Notes: generated by a model from the sequence alone, not told the origin. 59,969 nt of DNA from CAYTPI01 sp964439625 (GCA_964439625.1 CAYTPI010000023.1:1-59969), one strand, 5' to 3'; counted from the stretch's first letter, positions 44,127 to 53,205 are shown. A program made the numbers and translations.

Positions 44127-46073
44127 TTAGTCCACCAGAATTGGCCCCAGTCCAATCTGGCTATCGGTGCTGCCATCTGCCAAAGTGACCGGCAGGCGAT
44201 CACCTGTTTCGAAGTCAAACAAAGCCAAGCTGACCCAATATTCATCAGCGGAGGCATCAGTAAGAGGGATGCTGGCACGGTCTGCGACGTACTCACCTGC
44301 CTGCCAGCAGGTGGTTAGGTAGGTTGTATCAACAGGAAGCCAATTCATATCTGCTACCGGTTGATTGTGCTCATCGACCACCAGCGCAAAAGTATAGTAT
44401 GGTTGGTCGAAGCGCTCAATGGTGTGCCATGTCAAGCTCAAATCTAAGACGCTCCCACTGAGTTGAGCGTCATAGTCAGTCAATTGAGCATAGCCGCCGA
44501 ATTCCGCCAGATAGTTTTCGCTCTCGGTGGCCTCAGTGCTGGTGGGTGGGGCCGGTGTAAGTTCGGTACCGATCACTCGAAGGAAGCCGACCATCACAAT
44601 TACCTGAAAGCCCAACGCAACAGTTGGAAGCCACAAATCAACAGGTGTATTCTTGCGAACCTGAACCGCACGGGCGGCAGGTAACAGCACCAGCGGCATC
44701 AGCCCAAGCAGCAAGCGCCCGACCTCACCGCGGACAACGCCAAGCAGGGCCAAGCCCGCAAAACTGATCACAGCGGCGACTGGCAGCACAAGCGCGGGCT
44801 GGGGCGTCAGGTAGTAATCATAGATTTCACGCCCGACGCGTAAGGCTTCAAGCAGCATTAAGGTAAAGAGGACGACCCCGCTGAACAGCATCAGATCGAG
44901 TGGGTGAAACAGAAGCCAAGGTAGGTAAGGCTTGGTAAACCCAAAGTGCAGTGCGAGACTGGTGCGTAATACTTCGATGCCAGACACACCTGAAGTCAGA
45001 TAGTAGACCAACCATACGGACAAGAAGCCGATTAGAAAAACAACAACGCCAATCGCGAAGCGTGACCAATCTTCTGGAAGCCACTCGTGCCTTGCTGACA
45101 AAACAATGTAGACAAGCGTATAGACGCCCAGCACACCCAGCATGCTGAGGTTGGTAAAACTCAGGAACGTCGCCAAGGACAGCAGCAAGCCTGTCAGGAA
45201 AAACCAAATTAGGCTGGGGCCGTCTTCCCCCTTGCCTTGCAGACCTGCGTGCCACATCCACAATGCGCTGACCAACACCAAGACAAACGACTGGTTTGGC
45301 TGCGGGCTGAACAATAGCATCGCTGGGATTAAGGGCAACCAGAGTGCCGCACGCATGCCGGTTTCACGGTCATAGATGAAGCGCATGTAACCATAGGCCA
45401 CAAACACCGATGCTAAACCAGCTACAGGAAACAACATGCCCACCCAAGCCGCACTGAGTTCGGCGTTGTTCAGAGCAGCCAATTGATATTCATGGCATTG
45501 CATCAATCGAAGCGGGCTGGCAAGTGGCGCTGCTAACCCCGGCAGTCCGTTAAACACTTGCTCTGCCCCCCAGAACATCAGCAGCATCCCCGGTGGGTGC
45601 GCCTTGGGGTGTGCAGGCCATGGTTCCATCAGTGATGGATAATTTGTTAGCGTATAGGGAATGTCTTGCAAGTTGACGGCTACTTGGAAAAAGCCGCCGC
45701 TCAATTCTGAGGCTGTCCGCATGAACAAGACTTCAAAAGGGTCACCATAAAAGCTCAAGACAGCGACCTGCAAGATAAGACCGCCAAAGAAGCAATACAA
45801 TAAGAAGGAGCCATCCCGCTGAAGCGTGTAGGGTTTGTCTTCAATAGTGCTGAGCCACCATGTGCCAACACCAAGGTAAGCAATTACTGCAATAGTAATG
45901 GGAGTAAGCCGGACAAAATCTGTTGGGGCTTCGTAAGGCCAGCGCCAGCCGGCACCTCCCCGCAACCAAAAAAGTAAGGGGGTACTGTCAGTGGCAAAAA
46001 TCAGCCCGAGGCTGATAGCGAATGCTGCCACTGAGGCGGCTAATATGGCACGGCTATGCGGATAATTAAACAT
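44127..46073 (-). CDS. Polytopic membrane protein, possibly GT-C-like
   Basis: The product has 648 residues with a dozen or more hydrophobic segments over residues ~10-500 (for example ILAASVAAFAISLGLIFA and FAIGVVVFLIGFLSVWLVYY), then a ~130-residue soluble C-terminal domain (YAQLTDYDAQLSG to GLGPILVD). PWPAHPKAHPPGMLL in an early loop resembles the conserved loop of membrane glycosyltransferases of the GT-C type (PMT/GT39-like), which carry acidic and His/Pro motifs in that loop. I do not see a clear catalytic Asp pair, so this is a tentative family suggestion. It is adjacent to the propeller lipoprotein. Confidence 0.75.
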   Translation of the reverse strand: MFNYPHSRAILAASVAAFAISLGLIFATDSTPLLFWLRGGAGWRWPYEAPTDFVRLTPITIAVIAYLGVGTWWLSTIEDKPYTLQRDGSFLLYCFFGGLILQVAVLSFYGDPFEVLFMRTASELSGGFFQVAVNLQDIPYTLTNYPSLMEPWPAHPKAHPPGMLLMFWGAEQVFNGLPGLAAPLASPLRLMQCHEYQLAALNNAELSAAWVGMLFPVAGLASVFVAYGYMRFIYDRETGMRAALWLPLIPAMLLFSPQPNQSFVLVLVSALWMWHAGLQGKGEDGPSLIWFFLTGLLLSLATFLSFTNLSMLGVLGVYTLVYIVLSARHEWLPEDWSRFAIGVVVFLIGFLSVWLVYYLTSGVSGIEVLRTSLALHFGFTKPYLPWLLFHPLDLMLFSGVVLFTLMLLEALRVGREIYDYYLTPQPALVLPVAAVISFAGLALLGVVRGEVGRLLLGLMPLVLLPAARAVQVRKNTPVDLWLPTVALGFQVIVMVGFLRVIGTELTPAPPTSTEATESENYLAEFGGYAQLTDYDAQLSGSVLDLSLTWHTIERFDQPYYTFALVVDEHNQPVADMNWLPVDTTYLTTCWQAGEYVADRASIPLTDASADEYWVSLALFDFETGDRLPVTLADGSTDSQIGLGPILVD

Positions 46074-46159
46074 TTTAGGCCCGTCGTCCGTTGAGATTAG
46101 GTTAGACAGCGGGCCGGATTGTATCTTAGCGGGGTGTTGTGATCAATGATGACCTAGTT

Positions 46160-46825
46160 TTAGGCTGGCTCGGAGCGCAGCATATAACCTGCCCCAGGGA
46201 TCGTTTCGATGTAGTCAGAGTAGACATCGCCCAGCTTCTGGCGGATACGACCAAAGTAGACGTAAAGGTACTGTTTGCTGCCTTTATAATCGTTGCCCCA
46301 CACTTGCCGGATGAGACGCTCATGAGCGACAACCTTGTCAATCTGCCGGGTGAGTTCAGCGATTAAGGCGAACTCCGTTGGTGTAAAGTGAACATCCTCA
46401 CCATGTACCTTGATGCGGCGAGCGTCAAGGTCAACGGTCAACGATCCTAAATTGACGACTAATTCAGAGCTCGTTGCATAGTAACGGCGGACTATAGCGC
46501 GGGCCCGTGCGTCTAACATACCATGCTGAAAAGGCTTCTGTAGGTAGTCATCGGCCCCAGCATCGAGTATGGCAATAATCTCATCGATATCGTCTACCGC
46601 ACCGACGACAATGATTGGGATATTGGAGTAGGCGCGAATAACTCGACAAGTGTCTACAATCTGCGCTGCCTCGCTGGTGGTGTCAAGCAGCACGAGGTCA
46701 GGCAATTGCTCTTGAATAATTTCAAGTGCCCCCGCTTGGTCTTCAAATTCGGTTACTTTCTGGAACAGGCCTTTGTATGTGTCGGAATACGCCTGTTGGT
46801 TATCAGAACCGCTATAGAGTACCAA
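46160..46825 (-). CDS. OmpR-type response regulator with atypical receiver
   Basis: The product has 221 residues. The receiver-like half (1-~115) keeps the central Asp (LVLLDTTSEA) and the Lys (YLQKPF). It lacks the acidic pair at the N-terminus (YSGSDN instead of DDD) and has Ala-Val where Thr/Ser-Ala is usual (VVGAVDD). The DNA-binding winged helix (125-218) is standard: LTVDLDARRIKVHGEDV, FTPTEFALIAELTRQ, and YVYFGRIRQKLG. Phosphorylation is therefore doubtful. The TTG at 46825 gives a short N-terminus. An SD-like AAAGGGG lies too far upstream for it and would better fit an ATT at 46843. It targets unknown promoters. Confidence 0.85.
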   Translation of the reverse strand: MVLYSGSDNQQAYSDTYKGLFQKVTEFEDQAGALEIIQEQLPDLVLLDTTSEAAQIVDTCRVIRAYSNIPIIVVGAVDDIDEIIAILDAGADDYLQKPFQHGMLDARARAIVRRYYATSSELVVNLGSLTVDLDARRIKVHGEDVHFTPTEFALIAELTRQIDKVVAHERLIRQVWGNDYKGSKQYLYVYFGRIRQKLGDVYSDYIETIPGAGYMLRSEPA

Positions 46826-47180
46826 TGTGTAGGTTACAGCGTTAATGATGTCACTACCCCTTTGTCTGGTCTGGTTGTACTATGTTTTATACAGCTTAAG
46901 TTGAAACCTGATTGAATGTTGAGGAGATGCTAACTAAAAATTGTTTGGAAGTGTCTTTCAGTCACTGACTCTATGTCCTGGCAAAGCGTTTGCGTTGATC
47001 CTACTCAGGCACGGGTTTGTGTTGATAAACTCAATCCGTATATGTTAAACTGATTTGTGAGGGGTTTCACGTATGAAGCCTGCTCAGCACAACAGAAAAT
47101 ATCCCGCTTATCAAAGCATTTGCGCAACAAACAGCCGTGCCCATGCGAGCGTATCAAACTAACATCGGAGCAGATCGATT
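46826..47180. other. Intergenic region upstream of nuoA
   Basis: These 355 bp separate the regulator from nuoA. I find no convincing gene. TTGATA (47022-47027) and TAAACT (47046-47051), spaced 18 bp, form a candidate sigma70-type promoter for the nuo cluster, leaving an mRNA leader of ~125 nt. CAAAGCGTTTGCG near 46982-46994 is a small imperfect inverted repeat of unknown role. Confidence 0.35.
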
Positions 47181-47540
47181 GTGGATTTAGAACAATACTT
47201 AGCAATTGGGATTCTGTTCTTCCTTTCCGCTGGCTTGAGCACCATCGTGGTTTTTGTCTCCAAAATTATGGGGCCAAAGAAACCAACGGTAAAGAAGTTG
47301 GCGGCATACGAATCCGGCATGACTCCGATTGGCCCAGCCGTCCGCCGGATGCCTATCCGCTTCTATTTGGTGGCAGTGCTTTTTATTCTGTTTGATGTCG
47401 AGATCATATTCTTACTGCCTTATGCAGTCATTATTCAAGATTTAGGATTGTATGGTCTGGCGGTGGTAGGCGTTTTTGTATTGATCTTAACGATAGGCTT
47501 CATTTACGAGTGGAAAAAAGGAGCGCTAGAATGGGAATAG
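47181..47540 (+). CDS. nuoA: NADH-quinone oxidoreductase subunit A
   Basis: The product has 119 residues with three membrane helices. The conserved loop YESGMTPIGPAVRRMPIRFY holds the Glu/Gly segment of NuoA/ND3 near the quinone pocket, where the mitochondrial homolog has its active/deactive Cys; here Ser replaces it. RFYLVAVLFILFDVEIIFLL is the family's hallmark second helix with FDxE. The GTG start follows CGGAG. It overlaps nuoB by 10 nt and begins the complex I cluster. Confidence 0.95.
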   Translation: MDLEQYLAIGILFFLSAGLSTIVVFVSKIMGPKKPTVKKLAAYESGMTPIGPAVRRMPIRFYLVAVLFILFDVEIIFLLPYAVIIQDLGLYGLAVVGVFVLILTIGFIYEWKKGALEWE

Positions 47541-48058
47541 CATCGCAGAACCCATCCGTGGCAGGGGCCTACAGCCCCGTCCAACAAAGTGAAAAGACCG
47601 GCTCTTTTGGAGTCGTTACGACAACCCTAGATCAGGCCGTTAACTGGGGGCGTACCCGAGCCATGTGGCCTATGCTTTTCGGGCTAGCCTGCTGCGCAAT
47701 TGAAATGATGGCGACACAGGCATCACACTATGACATGTCTCGCTTTGGGATGGAAGTCATGCGGGCATCACCCCGTCAGAGTGATTTGATGATCGTCGCT
47801 GGTCGTGTGAGCCGTAAGATGGCTCCTGTCCTGCGCCGCCTGTACGACCAGATGCCATCACCCAAGTGGGTCATTGCCATGGGGGACTGTGCTAGTTGCG
47901 GCGGCGTGTTTAACAATTACGCTATTTTACAGGGTGTCGATGAGATTGTCCCGGTTGATGTGTACATCGCTGGCTGCCCTCCTCGCCCGGAGCAGTTGAT
48001 CCACGGTGTCATGACCCTGCACGAGAAGGTTATGCAAGAAAAAACATTTAGCCAATAG
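47531..48058 (+). CDS. nuoB: NADH-quinone oxidoreductase subunit B
   Basis: The product has 175 residues. It carries the terminal iron-sulfur cluster N2 that hands electrons to quinone. The ligands are the adjacent Cys pair in GLACCAIEMMA, Cys in MGDCASCGG and Cys in IAGCPPRPEQL. Basic segments SPRQSDLMIVAGRV and PSPKWVIAMG complete the family pattern. I chose the ATG at 47531, which overlaps the nuoA stop, over an upstream in-frame start because AAAAAGGAGC precedes it. The ~30-residue N-terminal leader is polar. Confidence 0.96.
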   Translation: MGIASQNPSVAGAYSPVQQSEKTGSFGVVTTTLDQAVNWGRTRAMWPMLFGLACCAIEMMATQASHYDMSRFGMEVMRASPRQSDLMIVAGRVSRKMAPVLRRLYDQMPSPKWVIAMGDCASCGGVFNNYAILQGVDEIVPVDVYIAGCPPRPEQLIHGVMTLHEKVMQEKTFSQ

Positions 48059-48075
48059 ACAGTTACGCTATTTGC

Positions 48076-48112
48076 AACGGTTAACCAATATGCACGTGGT
48101 TGGTTAACCGTT
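48076..48112 (+). repeat. Perfect 13-bp hairpin between nuoB and nuoC
   Basis: AACGGTTAACCAA (48076-48088) is perfectly complementary to TTGGTTAACCGTT (48100-48112) with an 11-nt loop. Only TTATTTC follows, so it is not a strong intrinsic terminator. It may set differential mRNA stability between nuoAB and nuoCD or bind a regulator as DNA. Confidence 0.6.
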
Positions 48113-48153
48113 ATTTCGTACCACTTGAGATAATCGAGAAGGTCTAAAAGATT

Positions 48154-48669
48154 ATGTATTCAAAAGAAGCAGCCGATATTGTTCAGGAAAAGTTTGCTGA
48201 CCAAGTGTTAGAGCGGATCGAGTTCCGCGGTGAAATCACCCTGATGGTGGCTCCTGAGGCCTTATTGGAAGTCGCGGAATATCTCCGTGATACTGATGGC
48301 CTCGAATTCAATATGTTGAGCGACGTCGCTGGAGCAGACTACTACCCAGAAGAACAGCGCTTTGGCATCAGCTACATACTATTTTCGCTGAACAACAACA
48401 ATCGACTGCGGCTGAAAATTCGCGTTGATGAAGACATCAATGTGCCGTCAATGACGGGCTTGTACCCCGGCGCAAATTGGATGGAGCGCGAAATATTTGA
48501 TATGTTCGGTGTACGCTTCGATGGGCACCCAGATATGCGCCGCATTTTGATGCCGTTCGACTGGACAGGCCATCCGCAACGTAAAGATTACCCGCTTGGG
48601 TACGAGGAAGTACAGTTCAGCTTTAACTATGACCGCGTTCAGAGTAAAAAGCCGCAGCCAAAAGAATAG
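48154..48669 (+). CDS. nuoC: NADH-quinone oxidoreductase subunit C
   Basis: The product has 171 residues, a stand-alone NuoC (not fused to NuoD). The 30-kDa subunit signature is present: GANWMEREIFDMFGVRFDGH and RRILMPFDWTGHPQRKDYP. It forms part of the peripheral quinone-reducing module with NuoB, D and I. It starts 95 nt after nuoB, across the hairpin. nuoD follows after 59 nt. Confidence 0.95.
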   Translation: MYSKEAADIVQEKFADQVLERIEFRGEITLMVAPEALLEVAEYLRDTDGLEFNMLSDVAGADYYPEEQRFGISYILFSLNNNNRLRLKIRVDEDINVPSMTGLYPGANWMEREIFDMFGVRFDGHPDMRRILMPFDWTGHPQRKDYPLGYEEVQFSFNYDRVQSKKPQPKE

Positions 48670-48728
48670 TGCAAGTAAGCCACTGTGCAGATAAATCACG
48701 TAAAAACCGGTGAATAAGGCCAAAAATA

Positions 48729-50012
48729 ATGGGTTTTACACGCGAAGAACTAATTAATACCACACGCGTCGAGAGTGATCGCGAGACAATCGCTCTGGCG
48801 CTGGAAGAACTAAAGCACCTCGTCAGTGATAAAGCATACACAGGCGAAACGATGCTGCTAAATATGGGGCCACAGCACCCTAGTACGCATGGCGTACTGC
48901 GCTTGATGATGGAGCTTGATGGTGAGATCGTCGTTAACTGTGTGCCAGATGTAGGTTACTTACATACCGGCATTGAGAAGACGATGGAATCTAAGAGCTA
49001 CGAAAAAGCCTTAGTGATGACTGACCGGATTGACTACTTGAATACACAGGGCAACAATCTGGTCTACAGTCTTGCCATCGAAAAGCTTTGTGACATCGAC
49101 GTGCCGGAGCGGGCGCAGGTCATCCGCGTAATGATCGCTGAACTTCAGCGCATCGCCAGTCACCTTGTTTGGCTGGGCACACACATCCTCGACCTTGGTG
49201 CCACGAGCGTCATGCTCTACACCTTCCGCGAGCGAGAGCAAATTCTCGATATGCTCGAGAGTGTCTCTGGTCAGCGCATGATGGGTAGTTATATTAGACC
49301 GGGCGGTGTTTGGCGTGACCTCACCCCAGAATTTATGCCGATGCTGCGCCGCTTCTTAGATTACTTCCCCCAGAAAATTGACGACTACGAGAAGTTAATC
49401 AGCGCCAACCCGCTATTTATAGATCGCACCAAGGGAATTGGCTACATCTCGCCAGAACAAGCCATCGCTTGGAGCATGAGCGGGCCTTTGCTGCGAGGCT
49501 CCGGCGTTAACTATGATGTTCGCAAAGCGTTCCCATACACTAGTTATGAGACGTATGACTTTGATGTACCGCTTGGCAAGAACGGCGATGTCTACGACCG
49601 TTACAAAATTCGGATGGAAGAGCTGCGCCAATCTGTGCGCATTTTGAACCAAGCCGTTGAGCGCATCGATGATGCTGAAGGCAGCTTCCGCAGCGAAAAC
49701 CGCAAGTTTGTGCCACCGCCGCGCTCTGAATTGGGGCAAAGTATGGAAGCCGTCATTCACCACTTTAAGCTGTGGACGGAGGGCTTCAAAGCACCCAAGG
49801 GCGAGGTCTACGTCCCTGTAGAGTCACCGCGTGGTGAGCTGGGCGTTTATCTCGTGGGGGACGGTACACACAAGCCGTGGCGCGTGCGCTTCCGCACACC
49901 ATCATTTGTTAACTTGCAGTCGTTGCAATGGATGACCAAGGAATACATGATTTCTGATGTAGTTGGTATTATCGGCAGCGTGGACTTTACGCTAGGCGAC
50001 TGCGACCGTTAA
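48729..50012 (+). CDS. nuoD: NADH-quinone oxidoreductase subunit D
   Basis: The product has 427 residues. NuoD/49-kDa subunit lines the quinone site. Conserved parts: LLNMGPQHPSTHGVLRL with the quinone-site His, PDVGYLHTGIEKTME, RIASHLVWLGTHILDLGA, and the C-terminal GSVDFTLGDCDR. The N-terminal ~40 residues are extra and charged. It ends the first nuo block; an intrinsic terminator follows 29 nt later. Confidence 0.96.
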   Translation: MGFTREELINTTRVESDRETIALALEELKHLVSDKAYTGETMLLNMGPQHPSTHGVLRLMMELDGEIVVNCVPDVGYLHTGIEKTMESKSYEKALVMTDRIDYLNTQGNNLVYSLAIEKLCDIDVPERAQVIRVMIAELQRIASHLVWLGTHILDLGATSVMLYTFREREQILDMLESVSGQRMMGSYIRPGGVWRDLTPEFMPMLRRFLDYFPQKIDDYEKLISANPLFIDRTKGIGYISPEQAIAWSMSGPLLRGSGVNYDVRKAFPYTSYETYDFDVPLGKNGDVYDRYKIRMEELRQSVRILNQAVERIDDAEGSFRSENRKFVPPPRSELGQSMEAVIHHFKLWTEGFKAPKGEVYVPVESPRGELGVYLVGDGTHKPWRVRFRTPSFVNLQSLQWMTKEYMISDVVGIIGSVDFTLGDCDR

Positions 50013-50040
50013 CCCGACAAACAACCAAGCAAACATCTTA

Positions 50041-50068
50041 GGGGTAGCTGCAAAGCTGCCTCTTTTTG
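50041..50068 (+). terminator. Intrinsic terminator after nuoD
   Basis: GGGGTAGC pairs with GCTGCCTC (two G-U pairs) around TGCAAA, followed by TTTTTG. It would separate nuoABCD from the protease gene and the remaining nuo genes. Confidence 0.6.
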
Positions 50069-50090
50069 ATCTATGCCTCAACGTGTTAGC

Positions 50091-50120
50091 TTGTGAAACA
50101 TTATTAGATTGGCATAATCT
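50091..50120 (+). promoter_or_regulatory. Candidate sigma70-type promoter for the CPBP protease gene
   Basis: TTGTGA (50091-50096) and CATAAT (50113-50118) are spaced 16 bp, just after the nuoD terminator and about 40 nt before the GTG start. The matches to consensus are 4/6 and 5/6. Confidence 0.35.
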
Positions 50121-50158
50121 CTACAACATATTATTCTTGGTTCACAAAAGAGGGCGAC

Positions 50159-51148
50159 GTGCAGCAAATTATTCAATTTTTCTGGCACCCTGGGGAACAC
50201 CGGCTACGCATGATGTGGCGCATCACCCTGCAAGCGTTGGTGTTCTCGTTTCTCTGGTTGGCACTCTTGACGCCAGTGATTGTTGGTGGGGCTGCAACGC
50301 AGACTGGTCCAGAGGTTGCTGCAGCACTTGAGGAGTCACCAGTTTTCCTAGCAATTATCTCTATAATAACGCTTGCAGCCATGGTGTTGTCATTGGTGCT
50401 TGCATCAAAGTTTATAGACCGTCGCAAATTAAAGGACTACGGCCTGCAACTAAATGGTGCTTGGTGGCGTGATCTGGGCTTTGGTCTGTTTTTAGGCGCG
50501 GCACTGATGGCATTGATTTTCCTTTTTGAACTGGCTGTAGGCTGGGTGACAATCGAGGCGACTTTCTTTACTAATGGGGATGATCCGTTTTTAGTCGCGT
50601 TTCTATGGCCTGTAATTCTGTTTTTGGGCGTGGGTATCTACGAAGAAATGCTCTCCCGCGGGTACCATCTGTTGAACTTTGCCGAGGGCATTAGCAACGG
50701 CATAAACCCTGCTGCTGCTGTAGCATTAGCGACGGTTATCTCCTCCGCTATTTTTGGAGTGCTGCATGCCGCCAACCCGAACGCCTCAGTCATTAGTACG
50801 TTTAATATTTTTCTGGCGGGCGGCTTTTTAGCAACAGGCTTCTTACTGACGCGTAGTTTGGCGATCCCAATTGGGGTGCACATCACGTGGAACTTATTTC
50901 AAGGGAATGTGTTTGGCTTCCCGGTAAGTGGTAGTGACTTTCGTTCTGCGACAGTTATTCTGGTTGAACAAGGTGGGCCTGATCTGATAACTGGTGGTGC
51001 CTTTGGCCCAGAGGCGGGTCTACTTGGTGTCTTGGCGATGATCCTGGGCACAGTATTGACTGTGGTATACGTCCGTGCGGTGTACGGGACAGTTCAGTTA
51101 GCTCCTGAGCTGACATCTTATGAGCCAATGCCAAAGTCGAAGAAATAG
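50159..51148 (+). CDS. CPBP-family intramembrane metalloprotease (Abi/Rce1-like)
   Basis: The product has 329 residues with about eight membrane helices. The three motifs of the family are in place: GIYEEMLSRGY (EExxxR), IFGVLHAANP (FxxxH) and HITWNLFQG (HxxxN/B), which bind the catalytic metal in the membrane. Known relatives cleave prenylated proteins, peptides or bacteriocin-related substrates, or have chaperone-like roles. It sits between nuoD and nuoE, with a terminator upstream and its own promoter-like sequence. The start is GTG with GAGGGCG. A link to complex I is not established. Confidence 0.87.
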   Translation: MQQIIQFFWHPGEHRLRMMWRITLQALVFSFLWLALLTPVIVGGAATQTGPEVAAALEESPVFLAIISIITLAAMVLSLVLASKFIDRRKLKDYGLQLNGAWWRDLGFGLFLGAALMALIFLFELAVGWVTIEATFFTNGDDPFLVAFLWPVILFLGVGIYEEMLSRGYHLLNFAEGISNGINPAAAVALATVISSAIFGVLHAANPNASVISTFNIFLAGGFLATGFLLTRSLAIPIGVHITWNLFQGNVFGFPVSGSDFRSATVILVEQGGPDLITGGAFGPEAGLLGVLAMILGTVLTVVYVRAVYGTVQLAPELTSYEPMPKSKK

Positions 51149-51181
51149 AGCCAGATAGGGACGACGGCGAATTCTGGGGAT

Positions 51182-51208
51182 TTGACTGACATTTGAATAA
51201 AATATAGT
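51182..51208 (+). promoter_or_regulatory. Candidate promoter upstream of nuoE
   Basis: TTGACT (5/6 match) at 51182-51187 and TATAGT at 51203-51208 are spaced 15 bp, shorter than usual, about 40 nt before the nuoE start. Confidence 0.3.
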
Positions 51209-51248
51209 GACTAATATCACAAATAGATTATGGAAAAGCGATTGACCT

Positions 51249-51737
51249 ATGAGCTTGATAGAAAGACGCAAGACGGATATCGAGCATCATCTCAGCAAGT
51301 ATCCTGACAAACTCTCCGCAATCATGCCGCTGCTTTACATTGCACAGGAAGAATATGGTCATGTTACGGATGAAGCGGTTACAGAAATCGCTGAATTGAT
51401 CGACTCTGATGTGACTCATGTCAAAGGTGTGATTGGCTTCTACATGATGTACCACGACAAGCCAATCGGTAAGAATATGCTTTACATCTGCACTGATTTG
51501 CCTTGTGCGCTCAAGGGAGCTGAGGAATTCAGCCAACAAGTTTGTGACTATCTTGATGTTGAGCCGGGTGGTTCGACAGAAGACGGCGTTTTCTACGTTG
51601 AAAATGTGATGTGCGTGGGCGCCTGTGACCGTGTCCAAGTGATGCAGCTCAACTTTAAGTTCCATGAAAATATGGATTTCGAGAAAGCAAGGACGTTGAT
51701 CGAAGACGTTCGAGCGGCAGAAGCTACGAATGCCTGA
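51249..51737 (+). CDS. nuoE: NADH-quinone oxidoreductase subunit E
   Basis: The product has 162 residues. The thioredoxin-like 24-kDa subunit binds the 2Fe-2S cluster N1a through CTDLPC and CVGAC, both present. The N-terminal helical part has AIMPLLYIAQEEYGHV and VKGVIGFYMMY. With NuoF and NuoG it forms the NADH-oxidising module. It precedes nuoF by 123 nt, a gap that holds an extended -10 promoter candidate. Confidence 0.95.
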   Translation: MSLIERRKTDIEHHLSKYPDKLSAIMPLLYIAQEEYGHVTDEAVTEIAELIDSDVTHVKGVIGFYMMYHDKPIGKNMLYICTDLPCALKGAEEFSQQVCDYLDVEPGGSTEDGVFYVENVMCVGACDRVQVMQLNFKFHENMDFEKARTLIEDVRAAEATNA

Positions 51738-51770
51738 GGCTGGAATTCGGTACGAATCTCATGGATGTTG

Positions 51771-51779
51771 TGTTATACT
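51771..51779 (+). promoter_or_regulatory. Extended -10 promoter candidate upstream of nuoF
   Basis: TGTTATACT fits the TGnTATAAT extended -10 form; no good -35 is visible. It lies 82 nt before the nuoF ATG. Confidence 0.3.
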
Positions 51780-51860
51780 GACATTGCGTCAAAATTCACA
51801 ACCTAAATATACGTCCTTACACTATTCAACGACACTTCAGTTGCTCGGAAGAGAAGAGCG

Positions 51861-53183
51861 ATGACATATCCTGACTACCCAATTTATATGGACAAAGACC
51901 CCATCCTGCTCCGTGGTATTAAAAACATCGACCAGATTGATGTTTACATGCAGTATGGTGGTTATGAAGGCCTGAAGAAAGCCATCGAAAAACAGCCTGA
52001 TGACGTCATTGTAGACGTCAAAGCTTCCGGCTTGCGCGGTCGGGGCGGTGCTGGCTTCCCGACTGGCGTGAAGTGGGGTTTCATTCCAAAAGATATCTTC
52101 CCGAAGTACATTGCTGTTAATGCCGATGAAAGTGAACCGGGCACCTTCAAAGACCGTCAATTGATGGAAGAAGACCCGCACTCAACCATTGAGGGTGCGC
52201 TCATTGCTGCTTATGCGGTTCAGGCGTCTATCATTTACATCTATATTCGGGGTGAATACTGGGACATCGCCGATTGGATCGACGAGAAGATCGGCGAAGC
52301 GCGGGCAAAAGGTTTCATCGGTGAGAATATTCTCGGTTCCGGTTGGGACTGTGAAGTCTATACGCACCGTGGGGCAGGCGCTTACATTTGCGGCGAGGAG
52401 ACCGCCCTGCTGAACTCACTTGAGGGGAAGCGCGGGCAGCCACGGGTGAAGCCGCCGTTCCCAGCGGTACAGGGCTTATACAGCAAGCCAACCGTGATCA
52501 ATAATGTTGAAACACTGGCAAACGTGCCCTTCATTATGCGCGAGGGCGTTGAGGCCTTCCGCGGGTATGGCACCGAAGACAGCCCCGGCACCAAGATTTT
52601 CTGCATGAGCGGTAACGTCAATAAGCCCGGCAACTATGAGATGGAACTGGGTAAAGTAACCTTCCGCCAATTGATTTTCGAATGTGCTGGCGGCGTCCCC
52701 GGCGACAAGGCCCCAAAGGCTATTCTGCCAGCCGGTGCTAGTGGTCACCTGATGCCTGCAACCGATGAAGTGCTCGACACACCAATCACTTATGAGACAC
52801 TTAAGCAGTTCGAAACTGGGCTTGGCTCCGCTTCAGTGATTATCCTCGATGAGGATGTCGATATGGTTTGGGCCGCCAGCAAGATGACGCGCTTTTTCGC
52901 GCACGAGTCCTGCGGTCAGTGTACGCCATGCCGTGAAGGGACTTTCTGGCTCGAGCGTCTCTACGAGCGCTTTGACGAAGGTCACCTTGAAGATGGTGAC
53001 ATCGACACAATGGACAGCGTTGCTAAGCAGATGAAAGGCAAGTGCATCTGTGCGCTTGGTGAATTTGCCGTCAACCCAGTGGTTGGAACCATCAAGCATT
53101 TCCCAGAGGAATACAAGCAGGCCGTAACCAAAGCTAACGCAATGGGAGATATCCCAGTATTAGAGCCTTTAGCATCTGACTAG
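51861..53183 (+). CDS. nuoF: NADH-quinone oxidoreductase subunit F
   Basis: The product has 440 residues. This subunit binds NADH, FMN and cluster N3. The nucleotide/FMN loop is GLRGRGGAGFPTGVKWGF, followed by VNADESEPGTFKDR and YICGEETALLNSLEG. Cluster ligands are in SCGQCTPCREGT and KCICALGEFAVNPV. Length and order are standard. An intrinsic terminator follows the stop, then nuoG after 93 nt. Confidence 0.97.
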   Translation: MTYPDYPIYMDKDPILLRGIKNIDQIDVYMQYGGYEGLKKAIEKQPDDVIVDVKASGLRGRGGAGFPTGVKWGFIPKDIFPKYIAVNADESEPGTFKDRQLMEEDPHSTIEGALIAAYAVQASIIYIYIRGEYWDIADWIDEKIGEARAKGFIGENILGSGWDCEVYTHRGAGAYICGEETALLNSLEGKRGQPRVKPPFPAVQGLYSKPTVINNVETLANVPFIMREGVEAFRGYGTEDSPGTKIFCMSGNVNKPGNYEMELGKVTFRQLIFECAGGVPGDKAPKAILPAGASGHLMPATDEVLDTPITYETLKQFETGLGSASVIILDEDVDMVWAASKMTRFFAHESCGQCTPCREGTFWLERLYERFDEGHLEDGDIDTMDSVAKQMKGKCICALGEFAVNPVVGTIKHFPEEYKQAVTKANAMGDIPVLEPLASD

Positions 53184-53205
53184 ACGTCAGGAACGATATT
53201 CTAGA

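Noticed and set aside
44848..45261. A 137-codon frame inside the polytopic membrane protein gene
   Set aside because: It shares the strand but not the frame, is Arg-rich, and the hydrophobic frame is clearly the real one.
47057..47395. A 112-codon frame overlapping nuoA
   Set aside because: nuoA is unmistakable in the other frame.
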